Below are positions 27,301 through 35,517 of a DNA stretch of 41,220 nucleotides, piece by piece (the stretch's first letter is position 1; each line of letters begins with the position of its first letter). The notes under the pieces were generated by a model. The model had not been told where the DNA came from. It worked only from the letters and a program-made list of their open reading frames with translations, and did not search any database. A program made the translations under genes and the position numbers. The stretch is from positions 1 through 41,220 of the forward strand of contig CAIXFY010000005.1 of assembly GCA_903918885.1 (NCBI GenBank), written 5' to 3'. This DNA comes from an uncultured Verrucomicrobia subdivision 3 bacterium (GTDB taxonomy: Bacteria > Verrucomicrobiota > Verrucomicrobiia > Limisphaerales > UBA11358).

Positions 27301-30300
27301 CTATCAGTGGTCAGACGGCTGCTGCTTATAATATCACTTCGTCATTGGCATCGGACAGTGGCAGCTATGATGTAGTGGTCGCCAACAGCTCCGGCTCCGT
27401 CACCAGTTCTGTTGCGGTGGTCTTGATTACAAATGCCATTCCGAGCATCATTTCGTCGCCGCAAAATCAAACTGTGTCGGCCGGTGCTACGGCTACTTTC
27501 AGCGTGACCGCAACCGGCTCAATTCCTTTGTCGTATCAATGGTTCCGTGGTAGTTCGCCCATTGGTGGGGCGACTAGTAGCACCTACAGTTTGAGTGGCA
27601 CGGCGATTGGTGATTCCGGAAGTTCATTCACTGTGGTCGTGACCAATGCCTACGGTTCCATCACCAGTTCACCTGCGGCAACCTTGACGGTGAACGCCGT
27701 CGCTTCTGTTGGTAGCGTAGTGATCAGCCAAGTATATTCTGGTGGCAGCAAAACGGGCGCAACATATATTGATGACTATGTCGTCTTGAAAAACATTAGC
27801 GCTTCAACGGTCAACATAAGTGGTTGGTCGTTGCAGCACGACAAGCTTGGCGTTTGGCAGATTCCCTATGCGTTTACCAACGGCAACCCGGTTCTTCCTC
27901 CGGGCGGATATTATCTCATCCAATGTTACCGGGATGGCAGCGCAACTATCGGCACCGCCTTGCCCGCTGCCGACGAGGTGGCACCGCAAACCAGCACTTG
28001 GAACATGTCCTACGCTTCTGCGGATGCCGTAGCGCTGGTGAATTCCACCGTCAACGTGAGCAACTTCCTTTCTGGGAGCGCGGGCGCTGTTTCCAGTGCC
28101 AGCGCAGCGGCGGCGGGCATAGTGGATCTGGTTGGTTCGAGCACATCCATCGGAAATAATTATTTGGGTTCCGGCGTGACGCCGACCGCCAGTGCAACCT
28201 TGGCCGCCATCCGCAAGAATAGTGGTTGCCAGAACACGCCGGATAACTCGCTGGATTTTGCGACGGCAGCGCCCAATCCGCTGAACAGCTCTTCAACTCC
28301 AGCACCGTGTGCAACTCCTGCTACCCAGTTTTATCAAGCTTCTGACAACGGTTATGGTGGCGACGTAGGTTTGGAGAACTTGATTTACGATGCCACTAGT
28401 GGCACAGGACCCTACTACATTTGGTCATCCACGGACTCGTCACTTTCCGTATCTAATTGGACTTTGGAAGGAACCATGGCCGAATTTCCAATTGCCAACA
28501 CCCCGAACAGTCACTACGGCATCACCGTGACTCCGGGAGCACTTATAACTTATTACATTTGTGCCCATACCAATGCGGGTCCCTATGCCGCCCAAGAACC
28601 GTTGCTCATCATGACTACGAGCGACTTTTTCTTCTTTAATGGGTCTGGAACTAACCAACCTATTAGTGCCGCTGGTGTTTTCCAGTTCATTGCTCCCAAC
28701 TCGCCGCCGAGCATCTCGCAGCAACCAGTGGGTGTGACCAATGCGGCTGGCAACGCGCTGACATTGAGCGTGACAGCCTCGGGTTCCTCGCCGTTGGCCT
28801 ATCAGTGGTATAATGGAGTGAATCCCATTGGAGCCGCGACGTCAGCAACCTATGGCGTAAATCCCGCCACCACCAACGACAGCGGCAATTACACTCTGGT
28901 GGTAACCAATGCTTACGGCGCGGTGACCAGCGCTGTCGCGGTGGTGCTCATTACCAATCTTCCGCCCACGCCGCCGTTTATCATCATTCAGCCGCAGGCA
29001 GAAACCATCACCGCCGGCAACAGCGCAAGCTTCACTGTGGCGGCGGGCGGTTCACAGCCGCTGGCGTATCAATGGCAGCGTAACGGCGCGCCGATTGGCG
29101 GCGCAACGGTCGCTAGCTACAACTTGACGGGTGCGACGACGAGTGATTCAGGCAGCACCTTTGCGGTCGTGGTGACCAACGCTTACGGCGCGGTGACGAG
29201 CGCCGTGGTGACGCTCACGGTGAATGCCGCTGCGCCCGAGTTGTTGTCGCTCGAGGCGGTCAAGGCGCATTATTATCTCCAGACCAACACGGCGACGGTG
29301 GATCAGCCGACGGGAACTTATTCGTGGGCGGCCGAAGTGCAGGGTGTCTTGCCGGCAAAAATTACGGCCACCACGGTGGCGTTCACGGGCACGAACGCGC
29401 CGAATTCATTCACGCAATCTAGCATCGATGAAACCGGGTTGGCGCAGGATGAAATTTTATTTGGCAGCAAAGCGGCGCTGGATGCCGCCTTCAACAACGG
29501 CAATTTCCATTATGTAACCACCTTCGCCAGCGGCAACAAATACACCAACGACCTGCCGCTCGGAGCTGGCGGGGACGCATATCCGAATGCGCCGGCGCTC
29601 ACCGCTCCGGCGGCCGACTGGTCCAATGGCGTTGTGACCCTCCACGCCGTCACCGGCGGCTATCAGATTGGCTGGGTGCCGCTGGCGGCGCCGCAGGATC
29701 AAATCAACATTGCCATCAATGATGCGGTCGGTCGCGCCATTACCGAGATAGACGGCTTGCCCGGCAACCTGACCAATTATGTGCTGCCCGGTAGCATTCT
29801 CGATCCCGGCACGAGTTACCAAATCGAGCTGACCTTCACGCATTTCAATTATCTCCAGACGAATGCGGCGGGAGTGATTCTTTACGGATTGTTTGAGGCG
29901 AACAATGACTTCACCGTTTACACCGATCCCGCCGGTGTCGCCGGCGCAGTGGTGGCGACCAATTTTGCCACGGTGCGTAACGGAGTGAACGCCACCAACG
30001 ATATTGACGAATTGACGGCGGGTTATTTGATGGCCAAATACAGCACCAATGGCGCTGCGGCCAAATTCTATGTGCAGTTTGACTTGACCGGCGTGATCGC
30101 CGACACCAATGGTCCGGCCACGTTGCGACTCTACCGTAGCAGTGGAGCCGCTGCGCAGCACGTTCAGCTCTGGGCGTTGAACCAGCCGTTCAGTGCGCCG
30201 ACGAACTTCAACAACATCAATTGGAACCAAGCTCCCGCCAACGACACCAGCGGCAATAGCCTGTTGAGCAGCGGCCCCGCCACCGCCACGCTGGTGGCGG

Positions 30301-31001
30301 ATTTGCAGGCCTACAATATAACCAACCAGACCTTCAAAGAAATCGTCATTCCCGCTCCGTGGGGTAAGTATGTTTTTGGAAACAAAATCACTTTGGTAAT
30401 GGCCACAGCGGAAGCTTTTGGTGTGGGCAACACCAACGCCTCCGGCGGATTCCGCACGGTCATCACCAACAGTTTGTTGTTGCCAACCTTGCGCTATGCC
30501 GCCCCTCAAATTGTCAGCGGCCCGCCGCCGGTTATCGCCCAGCAGCCCACCAATCAGTCCGTGCTGGTCGGCCAGAACGCCAGCTTTGTCGTCGTCGCCA
30601 CGGGCGGCGGATTGGGTTATCAATGGCGCTTTGCCAATGCGCCTCTGGCAAATGCGGTTGCGGCCTCGCTGGTGCTGACTAATGTGGCTGCGCCTAACGT
30701 GGGCAATTACGCGGTGGTGATTACCAACGCCTACGGCGCGGTGACCAGTAGCGTGGCTGGCTTGACGGTGACACTGCCGCCTGTATTGGGCATTGCTTCG
30801 GCTACACCCGGTTCCGGCGTGGTTGGCCTGAGCGGGGTGACCATTCCCGGTCTGACTTATGTTGTGCAGGGCACGGCGAGTTTAGCTCCGGCCAACTGGA
30901 TCAATCTGCTGACCAACACGGCGGCGCTGAACGGCAGCTTCAGTTTCCAAACCAACGCGGCCGCTAACGGAAATCAATACTTCCGCATTCTGTTCCCATA
31001 A
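24390..31001 (+). CDS. Giant secreted esterase with Ig-like and binding modules
   Basis: The product is 2,203 residues; starts at 24420 and 24447 are also possible, and the signal peptide ends near DSALAQ. Residues about 60-340 are a third BD-FAE-like esterase with nucleophile Ser179 (GGSFGGF), Asp280 (HGTSDTT) and His312 (GVGHTF). Then follow four Ig-like domains (about 342-686), a very Gly-rich domain (about 690-925), two Ig-like domains, a lamin-tail-like (LTD) domain (about 1104-1200, VVISQVYSGG), a region of unknown fold, two Ig-like domains (about 1436-1612), a domain about 1613-1850, a DNRLRE-like module shared with neighbours (about 1850-2045), another Ig domain, and a C-terminal domain ending YFRILFP. 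Ig repeats share NAYGAVTS. It is probably a cell-surface or matrix enzyme that binds polysaccharide. Confidence 0.88.
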   Translation: MSLQPSRSTFMPIALKKNLMSIGLQTLVLTVACFIDSALAQSWVTGSPPNDSVATTYFPYLATQLTTGTKYGTHSSSEVGDIWVPNYNGKAPPANANSRPAVIVVHGGGGTSGSRASNREIQMSQFCAAHGYVAFNIDYTLGAVWPKDVYDWRLAIRYLRANAATYGIDPNHIGVIGGSFGGFCAGNLSGITNGQHTIYADSNAAYNNISLDGYSGEALNAYSGDVQVACDLYGPMDQITSGNAGGIYSSPTTATLKNSSAVQYVHPTSAPLLISHGTSDTTVSISQSEEMTNYLGKASVPFQFKTWAGVGHTFLIYQSGVDLRKQWMDWFDKYLLVSSVAPYIQVQPANQSGCLNNSATFSVTANGTTPLAYQWYGPTGAIAGATSATYSDSSLAAGDAGSYSVVITNAFGAVTSSVVTLTVNNLTPPAITTDVADVVVLAGNPTTLAITATGDNLQYQWYGPAGLIANATNASYVITNAAVTDAGTYQVLVYNPCATLPSRLVTLTVNGPPAITANPSSATNCTGDAITFVVSATGTAPLAYQWFGPGGSLSGANANSLTVTNLSTANSGNYYCTVTNAYGSVSSDNATLLVSSNADVTFTQQPTDVTVNPGDSASFTVAVAGGGNYSYLWLKNDYDTITNAVATNATLTLTNLSAADSGTYFHCLVNNDCSIFSSANAYVYVNGASVAVTTNFTTAGTNIWICPGGVSSVVVECWGGGGGGGGSTSSSIKAGGGGGAGGTYVRVTNAVTPGLSYTNYVGDGGASGGTSTSTADGKSGTNSWFAGSGVITLVANGGAFGFGGTNSASRSNAPPGLGTITGSSGPSGYFSAKGGDGGTGSAAHYGGGGGGAGGVNGAGGNASSTTNTSGSAAGPVGGAGGNGSIVSGSSGSAGATPGGGGGAGLGASGAGGKGTAGQVTLTYNLLSGGSSPIIVGQPQGVTNASGNSVSLQITASGSPSPTFQWRKAGSTISGQTAAAYNITSSLASDSGSYDVVVANSSGSVTSSVAVVLITNAIPSIISSPQNQTVSAGATATFSVTATGSIPLSYQWFRGSSPIGGATSSTYSLSGTAIGDSGSSFTVVVTNAYGSITSSPAATLTVNAVASVGSVVISQVYSGGSKTGATYIDDYVVLKNISASTVNISGWSLQHDKLGVWQIPYAFTNGNPVLPPGGYYLIQCYRDGSATIGTALPAADEVAPQTSTWNMSYASADAVALVNSTVNVSNFLSGSAGAVSSASAAAAGIVDLVGSSTSIGNNYLGSGVTPTASATLAAIRKNSGCQNTPDNSLDFATAAPNPLNSSSTPAPCATPATQFYQASDNGYGGDVGLENLIYDATSGTGPYYIWSSTDSSLSVSNWTLEGTMAEFPIANTPNSHYGITVTPGALITYYICAHTNAGPYAAQEPLLIMTTSDFFFFNGSGTNQPISAAGVFQFIAPNSPPSISQQPVGVTNAAGNALTLSVTASGSSPLAYQWYNGVNPIGAATSATYGVNPATTNDSGNYTLVVTNAYGAVTSAVAVVLITNLPPTPPFIIIQPQAETITAGNSASFTVAAGGSQPLAYQWQRNGAPIGGATVASYNLTGATTSDSGSTFAVVVTNAYGAVTSAVVTLTVNAAAPELLSLEAVKAHYYLQTNTATVDQPTGTYSWAAEVQGVLPAKITATTVAFTGTNAPNSFTQSSIDETGLAQDEILFGSKAALDAAFNNGNFHYVTTFASGNKYTNDLPLGAGGDAYPNAPALTAPAADWSNGVVTLHAVTGGYQIGWVPLAAPQDQINIAINDAVGRAITEIDGLPGNLTNYVLPGSILDPGTSYQIELTFTHFNYLQTNAAGVILYGLFEANNDFTVYTDPAGVAGAVVATNFATVRNGVNATNDIDELTAGYLMAKYSTNGAAAKFYVQFDLTGVIADTNGPATLRLYRSSGAAAQHVQLWALNQPFSAPTNFNNINWNQAPANDTSGNSLLSSGPATATLVADLQAYNITNQTFKEIVIPAPWGKYVFGNKITLVMATAEAFGVGNTNASGGFRTVITNSLLLPTLRYAAPQIVSGPPPVIAQQPTNQSVLVGQNASFVVVATGGGLGYQWRFANAPLANAVAASLVLTNVAAPNVGNYAVVITNAYGAVTSSVAGLTVTLPPVLGIASATPGSGVVGLSGVTIPGLTYVVQGTASLAPANWINLLTNTAALNGSFSFQTNAAANGNQYFRILFP

Positions 31002-31091
31002 TAGGATTCGGAAGCCTTTCAGCCGCCCAGATAAATGAGGATTTGGTGAAACTTGCATTTGTCATTCGCTCAATAGATGATTTGAGCAATC

Positions 31092-31769
31092 ATGCGCATT
31101 TTAATAGCTGATGACGCCCGCAAGGTGGCAGAACAAGTCCGTCAGGGACTCGTAGCTGAAGGGTATGTGGTGGATGTGGCTTCCGATGGCGACGAGGCGT
31201 TATGGCTCGCAGAAACAAATCCGTATGACGCTTTGGTGTTGGATGTGATGATGCCCGGCAAAGATGGTTTTACTGTAGTGCGTCAGCTTCGCCGCAAGCA
31301 GGTAACCACGCCGGTGATATTCCTGACCGCTCGCAATGAGGTCGAGGATCGCGTGCGTGGGCTGGATGCTGGTGGCGACGACTATCTCACTAAACCTTTT
31401 TCCATTCCGGAATTGCTCGCGCGGCTTCGGGCCTTATTGCGCCGTCAAAGGCAGCAATCCAGCCATACGATGCGTATTGCTGATTTGGAGTTGGATTTGA
31501 TTGAGCACCGTGCCACGCGTGGCGGGCAAAGCATTGACTTGTCGCGCCGCGAATTTGCCTTGCTGGAATTTCTGATGAGTTCGTCACCCAAACCGGTCAG
31601 CAAGGCGGCCATCATCGAGCATGTTTGGGATCAACGATTCGATTCCGAGACGAATGTGGTAAATGTTTATATCAAGCATGTCCGTAATAAAATTGATCAG
31701 CCGGGTTGGAAGCCGTTGTTGCATACCATTCGCGGCGTAGGCTTTCTCATTCGTGAGGAATTAGCATGA
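31092..31769 (+). CDS. OmpR-family response regulator
   Basis: This 225-residue regulator has a receiver with acidic pair at residues 7-8, phospho-acceptor Asp51 (LVLDVMMPGKDG), Thr in IFLTARNE and Lys in YLTKPF. A winged-helix DNA-binding domain (about 125-225) carries LSRREFALLEFLMSS and SETNVVNVYIKHVRNKI. The frame overlaps the kinase start by 4 bases (ATGA). It resembles CusR/CopR/QseB-type regulators that often control envelope or metal and redox stress genes. The genes downstream, a DUF3570 barrel and thiol-redox proteins, are the natural targets. Confidence 0.95.
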   Translation: MRILIADDARKVAEQVRQGLVAEGYVVDVASDGDEALWLAETNPYDALVLDVMMPGKDGFTVVRQLRRKQVTTPVIFLTARNEVEDRVRGLDAGGDDYLTKPFSIPELLARLRALLRRQRQQSSHTMRIADLELDLIEHRATRGGQSIDLSRREFALLEFLMSSSPKPVSKAAIIEHVWDQRFDSETNVVNVYIKHVRNKIDQPGWKPLLHTIRGVGFLIREELA

Positions 31770-33124
31770 AATCAATCCGGCGGCAGCTCACACTAGGTTT
31801 GCTGTTGGGGTTCTCTCTGCTGCTGGGCAGTGGCGGTGCGACTTTTTATCTTTCCAGCTATTGGGCGTTGATGAACGAATTTGATACCGCGCTCAAAGGC
31901 CGGGCGCAGGCGATGTCCGCAGCGGTGCAACAGGAGACCTCCAAACTGGAAATTGGATTTTCCGAATCCGGTAATAGTCAATCCGGTCAAGATGTCGTCA
32001 ATGATGTATTCCAATGTTGGAAAATATCCAGCGACTTGGTGGTGGCTAAATCTGATGCGCTGGATGAAACTGATTTGCCTCAAGAGTTTGGCACGGTTGA
32101 CGCGCCAAAATATTTTAATCTGGATTTGCCGGGTGGTGTAAAGGGTCGCGCAATTGGACTGCGCTTTGTGCCGGCATTGGAAAGTGATGAGATTGATTCG
32201 GATTCAGCCAGCATGGGCGCGGCAGCGCGGCGTAATTCAGAATTGGGGCTTGTCTTGGCGGTGGATCGCACAAGACTCGACCAGCAGTTCGCCCGTTTAC
32301 GGCTGATTGTTTTGTCATTTGGCGTGGTGACTTTGCTGGCCACAGTATTGTTGGTGTGGTGGGTGCTGCGTCGAGGATTGGCGCCGTTGAATCAACTGGC
32401 TGATCAAGCGGCGCTTATAGATGCGCGTTCGCTAGCATTATGCATTTCAACGGAAGGTATGCCCACTGAATTAAAGCCGATTTGTCATCGCTTGAATGAT
32501 TTGCTGAGCCGACTGGGTCAATCATTTCAGGACATTAATGAATATGCTTCCAAGGTGTCGCATGAATTACGCACGCCGCTGGCGGTTTTGCGTTTGCGGC
32601 TGGAGCAGTCGAGTGACCGGCTGGCGCCGGATCTGGCCGAAGATTTGCAGGAGGAATTACACCACATCACTTATGTTGTGGAACAATCATTACTCATTGC
32701 CCAAGCGGAACGCGGCCGGGTGAGTTTGCAGCCTTGTGTATTTAATTTGGCGGTTTTGCTTGATGATGTCGTGGAGGAATATTCAATGTTGGCGGGTGAA
32801 GAAGGCCGGAGTGTCCGCCTGAAAAGCCCACCGGTGTGCAATGTTCTGGCCGATCCCAGATGTCTGCGTCAAATTCTCCATAATTTGTTCAACAACTCCC
32901 TCGGACACGGACATGGAGAAATTGGTGTAAAATTGGTCAAGCGTGATAAGACCTGTGTGCTTACAATCATGAATCAAGTCAGGTTTGAAGCGCCCCAGCC
33001 TCGTCAAACTTTGGGGTTGGGTTTACGGGTGGTTGACACGCTTTTGAGTTTGCAGCCGGGAATTGGCTACCGGTGTCGTCATGGTCGTTACTATGCGACG
33101 CGGCTGACTTTGCCTTCGGCTTAG
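31766..33124 (+). CDS. Sensor histidine kinase with atypical ATPase domain
   Basis: This is the partner of the OmpR regulator, 452 residues. Two transmembrane helices (about 9-31 and 173-200) bracket a periplasmic domain of about 140 residues. A HAMP-like segment precedes a HisKA domain with His266 in KVSHELRTPLAVLR. The ATPase domain has an N box (LHNLFNNSLGHG) and a G2-like GLGLRVVDTLL. However, the G1 box (DxGxG) is missing: the strand VLTIMNQ runs into a short loop and on to GLGL. From memory a subfamily of kinases has this shortened lid. It may bind ATP differently or work mainly as a phosphatase; neither is shown. Confidence 0.9.
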   Translation: MKSIRRQLTLGLLLGFSLLLGSGGATFYLSSYWALMNEFDTALKGRAQAMSAAVQQETSKLEIGFSESGNSQSGQDVVNDVFQCWKISSDLVVAKSDALDETDLPQEFGTVDAPKYFNLDLPGGVKGRAIGLRFVPALESDEIDSDSASMGAAARRNSELGLVLAVDRTRLDQQFARLRLIVLSFGVVTLLATVLLVWWVLRRGLAPLNQLADQAALIDARSLALCISTEGMPTELKPICHRLNDLLSRLGQSFQDINEYASKVSHELRTPLAVLRLRLEQSSDRLAPDLAEDLQEELHHITYVVEQSLLIAQAERGRVSLQPCVFNLAVLLDDVVEEYSMLAGEEGRSVRLKSPPVCNVLADPRCLRQILHNLFNNSLGHGHGEIGVKLVKRDKTCVLTIMNQVRFEAPQPRQTLGLGLRVVDTLLSLQPGIGYRCRHGRYYATRLTLPSA

Positions 33125-33131
33125 ATAATTT

Positions 33132-33168
33132 TTTTTTAATTTTCGCTTCCCCATTTTTTAATTTTCGC
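33132..33168 (+). promoter_or_regulatory. Direct repeat with 22-bp period upstream of DUF3570 gene
   Basis: TTTTTTAATTTTCGC occurs twice (33132-33146 and 33154-33168), two helical turns apart, in the 214-base gap between the kinase and the barrel gene. Direct repeats on one DNA face are the usual form of OmpR-type regulator sites, but part of the match is simple T-rich sequence. Confidence 0.4.
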
Positions 33169-33211
33169 CTGCTAGTTTCAAGCTGATTTCTCCCGTGTTT
33201 AAACTTTGTAA

Positions 33212-33243
33212 AAACACTTGTGTTTACAGAACGAACGTTCTGT
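33212..33243. promoter_or_regulatory. Two abutting palindromes upstream of DUF3570 gene
   Basis: AAACAC-TT-GTGTTT (33212-33225) is followed without a gap by ACAGAACGAACGTTCTGT (33226-33243), whose 8-base arms are perfect around AA. The second is the best copy of the element also found at 9250 and 15948. It lies about 95 bases before the ATG at 33339, where an operator could act. Confidence 0.55.
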
Positions 33244-33338
33244 TTACGAAATCTGAAACCAAGTTAAGTTTAAGCGATAAACCTTAAAGCAATTGCTCAC
33301 AAAAATTTTTTGTCATTATTGACGGACGAAGCACAGAC

Positions 33339-34754
33339 ATGAAAAACGAATCTAGGCAAAATCACTTCCGCAGTCGGGCTTACCACCGTCAACGCGCTCT
33401 GGCTTTGACGGTGGCATTGATTTTGCCGCTGTTGCGGGTGAGTCGTGTATTGGGGCAGGCGGAGGATGAGGTGGGTTACCGGAAGTCTTATTATCAGGAA
33501 GACAGTGACCGGATTCATGTCAGCACCGACACTTGGCAATTTGATGTTGGTCTCAAGCAGAATGTCCGTGTCAGTGGCGAAGTGGTGGTGGATGCCATTT
33601 CCGGTGCCACGCCGAATGGCGCACCGCCGCCTGCGCAATGGCCTCGGCCTACTTATAATTATTTTTATCAACCGGCATACCAAGCTGCCTACTCGGCTGC
33701 TTACGACTATAAATTTGGCATCGGCTTGAATCAGGTGGGTGACCCCAATTTCCCCAATGTTCCAGATTTGCAGGCGGTGACTAATCAGGCGATTGCCTAT
33801 GCCTTGCTTCATGCCCCCCAAACCGCTTCGAACAATGCCAATGCCAACTGGCAAACGCTTACCAACAGCGCTAATTATCGCGGCAGAAAAGTCCCCGTGC
33901 AGGAGATGCATGACCATCGTAACGCCTTTAATCTCGCGTTACCCATTACTTTAGACCGGAATACAATCACGCCGTCATTCGCCTATAGTTGTGAAAGTGA
34001 TTATGTTTCTTTTGGCGGGGCTTTAAGTTTGGCTCGCACTTATAACGACAAGAACACTACGGTGACGGCTGGTTGGGGACATAATCAGGATCGAGTTCGT
34101 GACGATAATTTTAATTGGCAGGCGAAGATGACGGATGATGTTTTTCTTGGTCTGGTGCAGTTGTGTGGGCCGAAGGCTTACTTGACAATCAACGCCAGCT
34201 TAAGTTTTGAACACGGTTATTTGGCTGATCCCTATCGTCAGGTAATGTATGACGAACTCCAAACTGTCCCGGGTGATGGCAATCCTTTCATCGGCGAATA
34301 TGAAATCCGTCCACATCATCGAAACAGTGAGATATTCTACATCTCATGGATTCAGTTTATAACTCCATTGAACGCAAGCTATGAAGTGGGCTACCGATTC
34401 TTCCATGATTCCTATGGAGTTTTTGCCAACACTCTGCAAGCAGACTGGCATCAGAAAATCGGCAAGAAAATCATCATTTCTCCGACCTTTCGCTACTACG
34501 TCCAGAACGCAGCTGATTTTTATTATCTCACCATCGACCCGAATAATAAACCAACTTTTTTCACGGCGGATTGGCGCATGTCAGAAATGCAATCCTTTGC
34601 GGCCGGCATAGAAATCACCTGGCGATTGCATAAGCATTTTTCCCTGGATGCCAGTTATATGCGTTATGAAATGTCCGGCCTAGACGGCACTACTTCGCAA
34701 AGCGCCTATCCCTCGGCCAACTTGATTAGTTTTGGTGCCCGTGCTTGGTTTTGA
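33339..34754 (+). CDS. DUF3570 outer-membrane beta-barrel protein
   Basis: The 471-residue product has an N-terminal signal peptide (about 1-40, ending RVLGQA) preceded by a long basic stretch. The mature start shows the DUF3570 hallmarks: YYQEDSDRI, then a VVVDAISGATPNG block. The rest is rich in alternating aromatic strands (YEVGYRFFHDSYG, SLDASYMRYEMSG), as expected for an outer-membrane barrel, and the protein ends in an aromatic residue (FGARAWF), typical of barrel insertion. The function of DUF3570 proteins is not established. It is followed in 24 bases by the thioredoxin-like gene, in the usual DUF3570/TlpA/DUF4266 company. Confidence 0.88.
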   Translation: MKNESRQNHFRSRAYHRQRALALTVALILPLLRVSRVLGQAEDEVGYRKSYYQEDSDRIHVSTDTWQFDVGLKQNVRVSGEVVVDAISGATPNGAPPPAQWPRPTYNYFYQPAYQAAYSAAYDYKFGIGLNQVGDPNFPNVPDLQAVTNQAIAYALLHAPQTASNNANANWQTLTNSANYRGRKVPVQEMHDHRNAFNLALPITLDRNTITPSFAYSCESDYVSFGGALSLARTYNDKNTTVTAGWGHNQDRVRDDNFNWQAKMTDDVFLGLVQLCGPKAYLTINASLSFEHGYLADPYRQVMYDELQTVPGDGNPFIGEYEIRPHHRNSEIFYISWIQFITPLNASYEVGYRFFHDSYGVFANTLQADWHQKIGKKIIISPTFRYYVQNAADFYYLTIDPNNKPTFFTADWRMSEMQSFAAGIEITWRLHKHFSLDASYMRYEMSGLDGTTSQSAYPSANLISFGARAWF

Positions 34755-34778
34755 TTCTTAACTTAATTCTTTAATAAT

Positions 34779-35282
34779 ATGAAAACCTGTTTGCATAACA
34801 AATATCTACTCATTGGTGGAATTGCTTTGGCCGTCTGTCTGCCCGCTTCGGCTGGCCTCAAGACGGGCGATAGCTTTCCCGATCTCGCCAAGTTCAAACT
34901 GGACGGCAAGTTGCCTGACTCGTTGACGGGCAAAATTGTCATCATTGATTTCTGGGCGTCATGGTGCGGCCCGTGCAAGGAATCATTTCCGGTGATGAAC
35001 GAATTGCAGAAAAAATACGCTGACAAAGGCTTGGTCATCATCGCCGTCAACGAGGATGAGGATGTATCTGACATGAAAGATTTCTTGAAGGATAACTCGG
35101 CTGTTTTCACCGTCGTTCGCGACAACGGACAAAAACTTGCACCGGTTGCAGGCATCCAGACCATGCCCAGTTCATTCATGCTCGATGAAACCGGCAAGGT
35201 GAAATTCGTCCACACCGGGTTTCATGGATCAGAGACCCGCAAGCAATACACCGAAGAGATAGAATCGCTCATCAAAAAGTAA
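34779..35282 (+). CDS. TlpA/ResA-like periplasmic thioredoxin
   Basis: The 167-residue product has a signal peptide (about 1-25, CLPASAG). A thioredoxin fold follows with the active site WCGPC (FWASWCGPCKESFP) and the cis-Pro in QTMPSSFML, so it is a membrane-side or periplasmic thiol reductase of the TlpA/ResA type. It probably takes electrons from DsbD encoded two genes downstream and passes them to a cysteine-bearing partner, perhaps the DUF4266 lipoprotein between them. It is 4 bases before the DUF4266 start. Confidence 0.92.
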   Translation: MKTCLHNKYLLIGGIALAVCLPASAGLKTGDSFPDLAKFKLDGKLPDSLTGKIVIIDFWASWCGPCKESFPVMNELQKKYADKGLVIIAVNEDEDVSDMKDFLKDNSAVFTVVRDNGQKLAPVAGIQTMPSSFMLDETGKVKFVHTGFHGSETRKQYTEEIESLIKK

Positions 35283-35286
35283 GCTT

Positions 35287-35517
35287 ATGCGTCCGTTTCT
35301 TAAAAACACTTTGTTTCTCGCCATGGCCGCATTGGTCATTGGTAGCCAGACCGGTTGCGATTCGGTGAAGCCGTGGCAGCGCAAGACGCTGGCGGATTAC
35401 ACCATGCGTGGCGATCGCGACCCGCTGACCGAGGGCATCAAGGATCATATGTTCTTTTCCCGGGAAATGGCTTCCGGCGGTAAAGGTGTCGGCGGCGGCG
35501 GCTGCGGCTGTAACTGA
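35287..35517 (+). CDS. DUF4266 lipoprotein with Gly/Cys tail
   Basis: This tiny (76-residue) product has a signal peptide with a lipobox-like QTGC; the Cys at 24 would be lipidated. It is followed by the DUF4266 core SVKPWQRKTLADYTM and a conserved MFFSREMASGG. The end, GVGGGGCGCN, holds two further cysteines in a flexible Gly context. The function of DUF4266 is unknown to me; the tail suggests metal, haem or disulfide chemistry at the envelope. Its stop overlaps the DsbD start (TGATG), so the two are translationally coupled. Confidence 0.88.
   Translation: MRPFLKNTLFLAMAALVIGSQTGCDSVKPWQRKTLADYTMRGDRDPLTEGIKDHMFFSREMASGGKGVGGGGCGCN

Noticed and set aside
29457-30623. 388-codon minus-strand frame inside the giant esterase
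   Set aside because: It lies wholly opposite repetitive Ig and DNRLRE-like coding sequence and resembles no protein.
25413-30770. Recurring DNA blocks that might suggest a CRISPR or tandem-repeat array
   Set aside because: The repeats are in frame and encode the conserved end of Ig-like domains (NAYGAVTS); spacing is about 250 bases and copies are diverged.
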